Below, one piece after another: positions 1 through 5,985 of a stretch of DNA of 18,359 nucleotides. The notes below the pieces were generated by a model. It saw only the letters and a program-made list of their open reading frames with translations, was not told the DNA's origin and searched no databases. The stretch comes from an uncultured Prevotella sp. Its GTDB lineage: Bacteria > Bacteroidota > Bacteroidia > Bacteroidales > Bacteroidaceae. The position numbers were made by a program, and so were the translations under genes. The DNA lies in assembly GCA_934219025.1 (NCBI GenBank), contig CAKQDG010000036.1:1-18359 (forward strand). The letters are read 5' to 3'. Within the stretch, counting starts at the first letter, position 1. Each line of letters starts with the position of its first letter.

Positions 1-7
1 AGCGACC

Positions 8-39
8 TTTGATTTTTGCCACGGCAACTTATAGATTTG
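8..39 (+). promoter_or_regulatory. Promoter-like site, rightward
   Basis: TTTG at 8-11 and TAGATTTG at 32-39, separated by 20 bp, match the Bacteroidetes housekeeping promoter pattern (TTTG, 19-21 bp, TAnnTTTG). No plus-strand gene follows within 3.6 kb, so if it is active it would make a non-coding or antisense transcript. The -7 box and the ten bases after it recur at 272-289 with two mismatches. Such sites arise by chance in AT-rich spacers, so confidence is low. Confidence 0.3.
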
Positions 40-52
40 CCATAACACGTTG

Positions 53-83
53 CAAATGTAAGGATAAAATCCGAATATGCAAA
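53..83 (-). promoter_or_regulatory. Promoter-like site for a gene beyond the left edge
   Basis: Read on the minus strand, TTTG (80-83) and TACATTTG (53-60) are separated by 19 bp, a full match to the Bacteroidetes promoter consensus. Transcription would start near position 46 and leave the window to the left, so the site probably serves a minus-strand gene whose start lies outside. It faces the rightward promoter-like site at 8-39, and the two predicted start points almost coincide. Confidence 0.42.
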
Positions 84-154
84 CGATTTCTTTATATTTC
101 TTTAACAAGAGGGTAAGTTTAACAGAAATTAAGATAAAGGCGCGGTTTTATAAT

Positions 155-346
155 CTTCCCCTCCCCCGCCTCCCCCCTCCGGGGGCGGAGCAGTTACCTT
201 TAGGTGTCATAAATTTACATATTTGTCATTACAAAAATCTGTATCATTACTAATTTTACCAGTAAATATTTTAGCTTTGTCATAACACGAATTTAGTAGA
301 AAGAGTAACTGCTCCGCCCCCGGAGGGGGAGGCGGGGGAGGGGAAG
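155..346. repeat. Long GC-rich inverted repeat with AT-rich core
   Basis: The left arm (155-197, 43 bp) and right arm (305-346, 42 bp) are reverse complements except for one extra C in the left arm, and the match continues loosely for a few bases on both sides. The arms are runs of C or G (CTTCCCCTCCCCCGCC begins the left arm) and stand out sharply from the AT-rich 107-bp core. It lies 3' of the ATPase gene, which ends at 394. The loop is too long for an ordinary intrinsic terminator. A small non-autonomous mobile element (MITE-like) is one possibility, but no clear target duplication flanks it. The rest of 1-393 shows no gene. Confidence 0.75.
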
Positions 347-393
347 AATAACTAAATCAGAAACTTCAGTATATTATCCTATGAATTTACTGG

Positions 394-1686
394 TTATAAG
401 CTCTCGCCCACGGCATATAGCGGAATGTTCAATATATTGTCTTGTCGTTTTAGCGGAAGCATGGAAAAGCGCAGGGCATGGATGCCCCTGTGGTCAGCCA
501 GATAGTTGTGCAGAGATGTAGCTTTAACGCTTGTGCCCCCCTTTACCTCTATCGGAAGCAGTCTGCCGTCACTCTGTATAAGGAAATCCATCTCCATCCG
601 GCTGGTGTCAGAATTGTAGTAGTAGACATTTTGTATGCCTGTCGCCAAGAGCTGCTGCAAGACATATTGCTCTGTGAACGCCCCCTTATATTCCACGAAT
701 ACAGAGTCGGACAACAACACATCCTTAGGCGCAGTATCTGCCATTGCGCCCATCAATCCGCAATCGCACAGATATAGTTTGAAAGCCGAGAGGTCTTCAT
801 AGAATTTCAATGGCAGTTCCGGCTTCGTCACCCTGTTCGTCTTATATACCAGTCCGGCATCTACAAGCCACTGTATTGCCATTTCAAAATCCTTTGCCCT
901 TGCCCCTTTTCTGAGTGCTCTGTAAACAAACTTCTTGTTTTCTTTTGCCAACTGACCGAGTAATGACTTCCACACCATTTCAATTCGCGGCACCTCATTT
1001 GCCGGTGCATGCTTCGAAAAGTCTCCGGCATAGTTTGAAAGTATTTCATTCTGTAGAGTGCGCACATTGTTCAGGCTCTTATTTTCCACGTACGACTTGA
1101 CGACCTCGGGCATTCCGCCAACATAATAATACTGACGCAGGAGTTCCTTCAATTTCTCATGAAAGGCATTGATCAGCGACTCGTCGCCGCTTTTGATTAA
1201 TTCGAACAGCTGTTTCTGTCCGAGAGCTACAAGAAACTCCCCGAAGTCCATCGGAAACAGACGCAGAGTCTGCACCTTGCCGACAGGGAAAGACACTCCC
1301 TCATGCAGAGCCACCCCCAGCAATGAACCGGCAACAACGATATGATACTCCGGTGCATCCTCACAAAAATACTTCAATGCTTCGATTGCCTTTGGAAAAG
1401 CCTGTACTTCGTCAAGAAAGATAAGAGTCTTGCCGGCGATTATGTCAACTCCCGTCAATGCACTAAGTCCGCGGATAATCCTCGGAACGTCGAACCCTCC
1501 GGCATACACCGCTTGAAGGGTCTCGTTCCTGTCGCAACTAATATATGCAAGACTATCAAACTCATTCTTGCCAAACTCTTTCAAGATGTAAGTCTTGCCA
1601 CACTGTCTCACACCATTGAGTATTAACGGTTTATGACATTTCTGATTTTTCCATTCAACCAATTTACTGTATATCTTCCTTTGCAT
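394..1686 (-). CDS. AAA ATPase with C-terminal DUF4143 domain
   Basis: This 430-residue protein has the layout of the AAA_14/DUF4143 family. The Walker A motif is GVRQCGKT (residues 25-32), Walker B is LIFLDE (88-93), and a G-S pair (120-121) after a beta strand fits sensor 1. Near the C-terminus E339, D367 and E380-V-K382 form a PD-(D/E)XK-nuclease-like arrangement, as is usual in DUF4143. The length is typical and the gene looks intact. These ATPases are widespread, often multicopy in Bacteroidales, and their cellular role is unknown; nucleotide hydrolysis is inferred from the motifs. The ATG at 1684-1686 is preceded by AAGG only a few bases upstream, so initiation is not strongly marked. 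The upstream leader carries a 33-bp-period repeat array that may control it. It is monocistronic as far as can be seen. Confidence 0.9.
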   Translation of the reverse strand: MQRKIYSKLVEWKNQKCHKPLILNGVRQCGKTYILKEFGKNEFDSLAYISCDRNETLQAVYAGGFDVPRIIRGLSALTGVDIIAGKTLIFLDEVQAFPKAIEALKYFCEDAPEYHIVVAGSLLGVALHEGVSFPVGKVQTLRLFPMDFGEFLVALGQKQLFELIKSGDESLINAFHEKLKELLRQYYYVGGMPEVVKSYVENKSLNNVRTLQNEILSNYAGDFSKHAPANEVPRIEMVWKSLLGQLAKENKKFVYRALRKGARAKDFEMAIQWLVDAGLVYKTNRVTKPELPLKFYEDLSAFKLYLCDCGLMGAMADTAPKDVLLSDSVFVEYKGAFTEQYVLQQLLATGIQNVYYYNSDTSRMEMDFLIQSDGRLLPIEVKGGTSVKATSLHNYLADHRGIHALRFSMLPLKRQDNILNIPLYAVGESL

Positions 1687-1690
1687 ACCT

Positions 1691-1806
1691 TACATTTTTT
1701 TACACTTAAAGTGTTACGTTTTACACACTTTTCGACACATAAAACTATCGAAACGCTACACTTTTCGACACATAAAAGTGCTGTAAAGGTACACTTTTCG
1801 ACACAT
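1691..1806. repeat. Four direct repeats at exact 33-bp period
   Basis: The 17-mer TACACTTTTCGACACAT occurs at 1757-1773 and 1790-1806, with one mismatch at 1724-1740, and a degenerate fourth copy (13 of 17 matches) sits at 1691-1707. Every start is 33 bp from the next. Two nearby sequences are palindromic: CACTTTT with AAAAGTG around copy two (1759-1765, 1774-1780) and ACACTTAAAGTGT at 1702-1714. The array ends five bases before the ATPase start codon, so it occupies that gene's leader or promoter. Equal spacing near three helical turns suits cooperative protein binding on one DNA face. Confidence 0.85.
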
Positions 1807-1931
1807 CCTGCAAAAAATCCACTTCTAATCGACAAAAATTTAAGGATAATTAGTGGTTCATCCGGGATATGAAGTGAAAATATGCATTATCACTCATGAG
1901 CCAAAACCTTTCAAAACAGTATGCTGTTAGG

Positions 1932-1963
1932 CGGTACCAAAATCAGAAAGCATTTTGGTACCG
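1932..1963. repeat. Perfect 12-bp stem-loop with 8-base loop
   Basis: CGGTACCAAAAT (1932-1943) is followed after eight bases by its exact reverse complement (1952-1963). It lies in the 483-bp gene-free region 1687-2169 between two minus-strand genes. Other short inverted pairs lie close by: AGCATTGC/GCAATGCT (1971-1978, 2016-2023) and CAACGGT/ACCGTTG (1984-1990, 2036-2042). No T-tract follows, so a terminator is unlikely. Confidence 0.7.
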
Positions 1964-2064
1964 GGAGTGCAGCATTGCGATACCAACGGTATACCGCCGC
2001 TTTTTCATCGGTAAAGCAATGCTTCATTCTCATAAACCGTTGCCTCGCCATGCCCATGCTCCAT

Positions 2065-2147
2065 CCCTCACACCCCTCACACTATCCCTCACACTGTCAA
2101 TATGCTGATACCCAGAGCGTTATTGTCTGTTGGTGAGGGTGTGAGGG
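2065..2147. repeat. Inverted repeat of CCCTCACAC units
   Basis: The left arm at 2065-2080 and the right arm at 2133-2147 are reverse complements except for one extra C on the left. A second direct copy of CCCTCACAC lies between them at 2086-2094. The structure sits just 3' of the symporter gene on the minus strand. It might help end or stabilise that transcript, but there is no classic hairpin plus T-run, so its role is open. Confidence 0.6.
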
Positions 2148-2169
2148 TAAAAAACGCAAAAAACTTTTT

Positions 2170-3522
2170 TTATATCACACCGAACTGATGCAAGAACACC
2201 ACGAGGATAAGCAGCGGACAAACAAACTTTACGCTATACAGATACAGGCGGAAAAACCTTCCGCGCATGGTGTCCATATTGGTATACTCCTCGCGAAGCA
2301 GCTTGTTGGGCACATACCAGCCAACAAACAAGCAGGTGAGGAAACCGCCCATCGGCAGCATTATCTGACCGGTGAGGAAATCAAACCAGTCGAACATCGA
2401 CTTGCCGCCCATGCTCAGAAAATCCCAGTCGCCGAGCGACAGCGAGCAGCACGCCGCTATCAAGGAGCAAATCACCGTAACCGTGGTTGCCGCCGTCTTG
2501 CGGCTCTTGTGATACTCCTCCTGAAAAAACGCCGTGCTCACCTCGTGGAGCGAAATCAGCGACGTCAGGGCAGCCAGCGACAGCAGCGCATAGAAGCCCA
2601 GAGCCACGATATAGCCTACAATCGGCATACTGGAGAAAGCCTGCTCAAACACGTTGGGCAGAGTGATGAAAATCAGCGACGGACCCGAATCCGGGCTTAC
2701 GCCCACAGAGAAAGCCGCCGGGAAAATCATCAGTCCGGCAAGTATCGCCACAACGGTGTCTATCACGCAAATCTGCACCGCGCTGCGCGTCAAGTCGGTC
2801 TGCTTGGAGAAATACGACGCAAAGGTACACAGGCAGCCCATGCCGATGCTCATGGAATAGAACGACTGTCCCAAGGCTCCCAGAAACACATCCTTCGACA
2901 CCTTCGACATGTCGGGCTTGAACAGAAACTCCACGCCCTTCCATGCCCCCGGCAGCATGCAAGATGCCACCACAAGGATAATCAGAAGCACAAACAGAGC
3001 CGGCATAAGCATCTTTGATGCCTTCTCGATGCCGTTGCGCACGCCGCGCACTATCACGAAATGCGTTACGCCGAGAAATGCCACCGACCAGAACACCGGT
3101 TTCCACGGGTTCTTCTCAAACGCCGTGAAATAGTCGGCAAAATACTGCGGACTGCCGTGCAGATGTCCTATCGCCGAAGCAAAGATATACTGGAAACACC
3201 AGCCCGACACCACGGCATAATATCCCGTGATGATAAATCCCGTGAGCACGCCGAGGTAGCCTATCAGCGCCCATGGCGTGCCGCCAGACAACTTGCGGTA
3301 GGCGCGCGCCGTGTTGCTTGCCGAATTGCGCCCGATTATAAACTCGTTTATCATGCACGGTATGCCGAGCACAAACACACACAATATGTATATGAATATA
3401 AACGTGGCACCGCCATTCTGACCTGCCATATATGGGAAACGCCACACGTTGCCCAGTCCCACGGCGCTACCCGCCGTGGCGAGAATCACGCCCAGTTTAC
3501 TTCCAAAGTTTGCTCTCTCCAT
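2170..3522 (-). CDS. Sodium-dependent NSS/SNF-family transporter
   Basis: This 450-residue integral membrane protein begins with the neurotransmitter:sodium symporter signature: residues 14-40 hold LATAGSAVGLGNVWRFPY and then AGQNGGAT, matching the unwound TM1 sodium and substrate site known from LeuT-type proteins. Many hydrophobic segments follow through the whole length, consistent with the 11 or so helices usual in bacterial members. Family knowledge says it couples inward sodium flow to uptake of an amino acid or related amine at the inner membrane; the substrate cannot be read from sequence. The start at 3522 is preceded by AGAAGAA and places the signature at the usual distance from the N-terminus. 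The gene is divergent from the VanZ-like gene, and the shared spacer contains a 9-bp repeat array. Large open frames on the opposite strand are shadows. Confidence 0.93.
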   Translation of the reverse strand: MERANFGSKLGVILATAGSAVGLGNVWRFPYMAGQNGGATFIFIYILCVFVLGIPCMINEFIIGRNSASNTARAYRKLSGGTPWALIGYLGVLTGFIITGYYAVVSGWCFQYIFASAIGHLHGSPQYFADYFTAFEKNPWKPVFWSVAFLGVTHFVIVRGVRNGIEKASKMLMPALFVLLIILVVASCMLPGAWKGVEFLFKPDMSKVSKDVFLGALGQSFYSMSIGMGCLCTFASYFSKQTDLTRSAVQICVIDTVVAILAGLMIFPAAFSVGVSPDSGPSLIFITLPNVFEQAFSSMPIVGYIVALGFYALLSLAALTSLISLHEVSTAFFQEEYHKSRKTAATTVTVICSLIAACCSLSLGDWDFLSMGGKSMFDWFDFLTGQIMLPMGGFLTCLFVGWYVPNKLLREEYTNMDTMRGRFFRLYLYSVKFVCPLLILVVFLHQFGVI

Positions 3523-3551
3523 TTTTCTTCTCTTAATTAATTTTTTTTATT

Positions 3552-3660
3552 GGACATCTCGGACGGCTCGGACTTCTCAGACCACTCCGAGCCGTCCGAG
3601 TTGTCCGAGCCGTCCGAGAAGTCCGAGAAGTCCGAGAAGTCCGAGTTGTCCGAGCCGTCC
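3552..3660. repeat. 9-bp tandem array, unit TCCGAGnnG, with inverted start
   Basis: Eight uninterrupted units of TCCGAGnnG run from 3586 to 3657 plus a partial TCC. The variable pair reads CC, TT, CC, AA, AA, AA, TT, CC. To the left, 3552-3572 holds the same units in reverse orientation, giving a 21-bp inverted repeat with 3586-3606 that has one mismatch and a 13-base loop. The array fills the spacer between the divergent symporter and VanZ-like genes. It would lie in the symporter's 5' leader if that gene is transcribed from the region near 3691-3725. Confidence 0.9.
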
Positions 3661-3686
3661 AAAAAATCCCTCTTTCCTCCTAATTA

Positions 3687-3718
3687 ATTGCAAAATTACA
3701 AATTATTCCGTACTTTTG
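3687..3718 (+). promoter_or_regulatory. Promoter for the VanZ-like gene
   Basis: ATTG (3687-3690) and TACTTTTG (3711-3718) are separated by 20 bp, matching the Bacteroidetes -33 and -7 boxes with one mismatch in the -33 box. Transcription would start near 3725, giving a leader of roughly 14 bases before the ATG at 3739. On the opposite strand TAATTTTG (3691-3698) resembles a -7 box for the symporter, but its best TTTG partner is 23 bp away, so that call is weak. Confidence 0.6.
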
Positions 3719-3738
3719 CATCAAACTATAAAGAAAAT

Positions 3739-4152
3739 ATGAACAAAACATCTAATTTATTATCCGTCTATCCCCTCTCAACCATCTGTATAATAACAAT
3801 TTGGGTGTTGTGCTTCTGCACTCCGCCACACACTCCGCTCGACAATGTGCCGCTCATGGACAAGTGGACACACATCCTGATGTATTGCGGCACGTGCACC
3901 GTGATGTGGGCAGAAACACTGCGCTCCAGTCGTCCGTTTCCCGGCTTGCGCCGCATGCTCCTCTATGTATGGCTATGCCCCGTGTTGATGAGCGGACTGA
4001 TAGAGATTCTCCAGGCAAACTGCACCGGAGGCAGGCGCAGCGGCGACTGGCTCGACTTCTTTGCCAACAGCATCGGGGCAACGCTCGGCTTCCTGCTCGG
4101 CTGCGCCTTGCTGAAATGGGGTAGGGGATGGATAAAGGGAAAACGCAAATAA
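3739..4152 (+). CDS. VanZ-like membrane protein
   Basis: This 137-residue protein has about four hydrophobic segments and the conserved polar residues of VanZ-like proteins: D41-K42 with H45 after the first loop, E89 and Q92, then a basic patch and D103, D106, N110 and G113 before the last helix. VanZ itself gives low-level teicoplanin resistance in enterococci, but most family members in other phyla have no known role, so resistance should not be assumed. An in-frame upstream ATG at 3688 falls inside the predicted promoter; the ATG at 3739 fits the promoter and gives a normal hydrophobic N-terminus. It is transcribed away from the symporter, and the next gene has its own promoter, so it is probably monocistronic. 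Confidence 0.82.
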   Translation: MNKTSNLLSVYPLSTICIITIWVLCFCTPPHTPLDNVPLMDKWTHILMYCGTCTVMWAETLRSSRPFPGLRRMLLYVWLCPVLMSGLIEILQANCTGGRRSGDWLDFFANSIGATLGFLLGCALLKWGRGWIKGKRK

Positions 4153-4170
4153 TAATAATTGCCTTAACAC

Positions 4171-4201
4171 TTTGCCGTTAGCATAATTTACTGTAAATTT
4201 G
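4171..4201 (+). promoter_or_regulatory. Promoter for the thioredoxin-fold lipoprotein gene
   Basis: TTTG (4171-4174) and TAAATTTG (4194-4201) with a 19-bp gap match the Bacteroidetes consensus exactly. The predicted start near 4208 is about 207 bases upstream of the ATG at 4415, so the whole second 9-bp repeat array would be transcribed as an untranslated leader. Confidence 0.65.
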
Positions 4202-4215
4202 CACTGTAATCGTGA

Positions 4216-4399
4216 GCCTGTCGAGCCTGTTGGGTCTGTTGGCATTGGTCTGTCGGCTTTATTAGTCTATCGGTCCTATTAGTCCTTATTGGTCTTATCG
4301 GTCCTATTAGCCTTATTGGTCTTGTCGGTCCTATTAGTCCTTATTGGTCTTATTAGTCCTATTAGTCCCATTACTCCCAGTTCTCCCATTACTCCCATT
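4216..4399. repeat. 9-bp-period array, unit near TCCTATTAG
   Basis: The tract is periodic at mostly 9 bp with a few 8- or 10-bp units. It changes flavour along its length: GCCTGTTGG-like at 4216-4242, TCCTATTAG and TCCTTATTGG types through the middle, and TCCCATTAC at the end. It stops at an A-rich stretch directly before the lipoprotein start. Because nine is a multiple of three, the frames stay open, which produces a spurious N-terminal extension in frame with the downstream gene. Confidence 0.85.
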
Positions 4400-4414
4400 A
4401 AAAAAAAGAAAAAA

Positions 4415-5578
4415 ATGAAAAAAGCAATATCCCCCCTCTTCGCGCTTATCCTGGTAGCGCTCCTTCTCACCTCCTGCGGAGGAAAGAAATTCCATATCGA
4501 CGGCACCATAACACAAGCCGCCGATTCCACACTCTATTTCGAGAACATGAGTCTCGACGGCCCCGTGGTGGTAGACTCCGTGAAACTCTCTGCCGACGGC
4601 AATTTCAAGTTCTCCGACGACGCACCGGCAGCCCCCGAATTCTATCGCCTGCGCATAGCCAACCAGATAATCAACCTCAGTGTTGACTCCACCGAAACGA
4701 TACACGTAAAGGCCGACTATCCACACATGTCGACCAACTACACCGTGGATGGCTCCGCCGAATGTGCCACGATAAAAGACCTGGCACTCAAGCAGATAAA
4801 CCTGCAGTCGTTTGTCATGGGCATCGAAAACAATCCCGCCATAGGATATGATGCCGCCGAAGACACCATAGCCAAGGTGATCGACCAGTATAAAGACTAT
4901 ATCAAGCGCAACTACATCTACAAGCAGCCGATGAAGGCATCCTCATACTTCGCACTATTCCAGACCATCGGCAGCCGACTGATATTCAATCCGCGAGAGA
5001 GCAAGGAAGACATCAAGGCTTTTGCTGCTGTGGCAACAAGCTGGGACACCTTCTATCCAGGGTCGCTCAGAGGAGAAAACCTACACAATATCGCACTCGA
5101 GGGAATGAAAAACGTGCGCATCATAGAGAGAAAAATAGCTCAAAGCGAGCAAGGCATAGACCCCGCGAAGGTGAACACATCGAATATCATTGAAATTGCG
5201 CTCCGCGACAACCACGGAAACTTGCGACGCCTCACCTCGATGAAGGGCAGCGTGGTGCTCCTCGACTTCCACGTGTTCGGGGCTGAAGGCTCCACACAGC
5301 GCATCATGCAGCTACGCGAGATATACAACAAATACCACTCCCGCGGACTCGAAATCTTCCAGGTTTCGCTCGACCCCGACGAGCATTTCTGGAAAACACA
5401 GACAGCGGCACTGCCCTGGATTTGCGTGCACGACGACGATGCCATGAACTCCAGTCTGCTCGTGCAGTACAACATCCAGCGCCTGCCAACATTCTTCCTC
5501 GTAGACCGCAACAACGTGCTCTTCAAGCGCGACTCTCAGATAAAAGACCTCGACCAGGCAATTCAAAGCCTGCTATAA
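4415..5578 (+). CDS. Lipoprotein with DUF4369-like and thioredoxin-fold domains
   Basis: The 387-residue product starts with a clear lipoprotein signal (K-K at 2-3, hydrophobic core, lipobox L-T-S-C with C21). The N-terminal part (about 24-125) resembles DUF4369, the beta-rich domain often fused to thioredoxin-like domains in Bacteroidetes. Residues from about 265 to the end fit an AhpC/TSA-TlpA thioredoxin fold: a strand LLDFHVF (282-288), a helix, and the cis-proline strand LPTFFL (357-362). The usual W-C-x-x-C after the first strand is replaced by FGAEGS (288-293), so no redox-active pair is present and disulfide exchange is unlikely by the classical route. The ATG at 4415 was chosen because it begins the signal peptide; a TTG-initiated extension upstream only translates the repeat array. 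It is probably envelope-anchored and its function is unknown. Confidence 0.87.
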   Translation: MKKAISPLFALILVALLLTSCGGKKFHIDGTITQAADSTLYFENMSLDGPVVVDSVKLSADGNFKFSDDAPAAPEFYRLRIANQIINLSVDSTETIHVKADYPHMSTNYTVDGSAECATIKDLALKQINLQSFVMGIENNPAIGYDAAEDTIAKVIDQYKDYIKRNYIYKQPMKASSYFALFQTIGSRLIFNPRESKEDIKAFAAVATSWDTFYPGSLRGENLHNIALEGMKNVRIIERKIAQSEQGIDPAKVNTSNIIEIALRDNHGNLRRLTSMKGSVVLLDFHVFGAEGSTQRIMQLREIYNKYHSRGLEIFQVSLDPDEHFWKTQTAALPWICVHDDDAMNSSLLVQYNIQRLPTFFLVDRNNVLFKRDSQIKDLDQAIQSLL

Positions 5579-5600
5579 AATAGAATTCATTGTTATTATC

Positions 5601-5640
5601 ATTATTATAGGTATGCGCACACGCGCATACCTATAATAAT
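5601..5640. repeat. Perfect 18-bp hairpin with 4-base loop
   Basis: Positions 5601-5618 and 5623-5640 are exact reverse complements around the loop ACAC. The outer half of the stem is AT-rich and the inner half is TATGCGC. It lies 22 bases after the stop of the lipoprotein gene and just before the third repeat array. It probably acts at the 3' end of that transcript (terminator or RNA-stabilising structure), although no T-run follows the stem. The remainder of the 407-bp spacer holds the array, an AT-rich stretch with nothing recognised (about 5775-5890), and the susC promoter. Confidence 0.85.
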
Positions 5641-5649
5641 ATATGCTCC

Positions 5650-5769
5650 TCCCATCAGCCCTCCCAGTCCTATGGGGCCTATCAGTCCCATCAGTCTCAT
5701 CAGTCCAGTCCCATCAGTCTCATTAGTCCCATCAGTCTCATTAGTCCTCCCAGTCCTCCCATCCTTCTC
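5650..5769. repeat. 9-bp tandem array, unit near TCCCATCAG
   Basis: About twelve units of the type TCCCATCAG, TCTCATTAG and TCCTCCCAG run in register, broken by one 5-bp unit (TCCAG) near 5702. The alternating pair TCCCATCAG/TCTCATTAG suggests duplication of an 18-bp block. The array lies between a strong hairpin and the promoter of the SusC gene, so unlike the second array it is upstream of that gene's predicted transcription start. Confidence 0.85.
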
Positions 5770-5897
5770 CCCCAAGAAAAACCTAACAAGATGTAACAAA
5801 TCCCCCTCAATAATTTACAGTTTTTGTTGTATTTATACCCTTAAATTACTATTTTAGTTAAAATTTAAGCCCAAATATGCTTTTTCTGTTCGTTTGT

Positions 5898-5929
5898 TTT
5901 GCAAGAAATTAAAATAATAACTAATTTTG
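5898..5929 (+). promoter_or_regulatory. Promoter of the susCD-like operon
   Basis: TTTG (5898-5901) and TAATTTTG (5922-5929) with a 20-bp gap match the Bacteroidetes consensus exactly. The predicted transcript starts near 5936 and has a leader of about 50 bases containing AGGAAGAG shortly before the ATG at 5986. No regulator gene (ECF sigma/anti-sigma, hybrid two-component or SusR-like) is adjacent in the window. Confidence 0.68.
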
Positions 5930-5985
5930 CAAAAACGTAACAAAATTATAATTTATTCATTCATTAATTTAGGAAGAGAGTATTT

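Noticed and set aside
1691..1806. CRISPR array
   Set aside because: The repeats are 17 bp with 16-bp gaps, there are only three good copies plus one degenerate copy, the gaps are partly alike, and no cas gene is near.
1623..1835. 70-codon Cys-rich minus-strand ORF
   Set aside because: It starts with TTG, has no ribosome site, and its repeats follow from the 33-bp DNA repeat; kept only as a hypothesis in the findings.
2133..2169. Intrinsic terminator of the symporter gene
   Set aside because: T-runs are present on the minus strand after the stop, but no compact hairpin directly precedes them.
2188..3018. 276-codon open frame opposite the symporter
   Set aside because: It is antisense to a clear NSS transporter and its product is rich in His, Arg and Gln without hydrophobic structure; a shadow frame.
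3537..3662. Minus-strand peptide of S-D-x repeats starting at TTG 3660-3662 after AGGAGG
   Set aside because: The AGGAGG is 13 bases from the TTG, too far for normal initiation, and any frame through a 9-bp array stays open.
4289..4414. N-terminal extension of the thioredoxin-fold lipoprotein
   Set aside because: It begins at TTG and translates the repeat array; the lipoprotein signal begins at the ATG at 4415.
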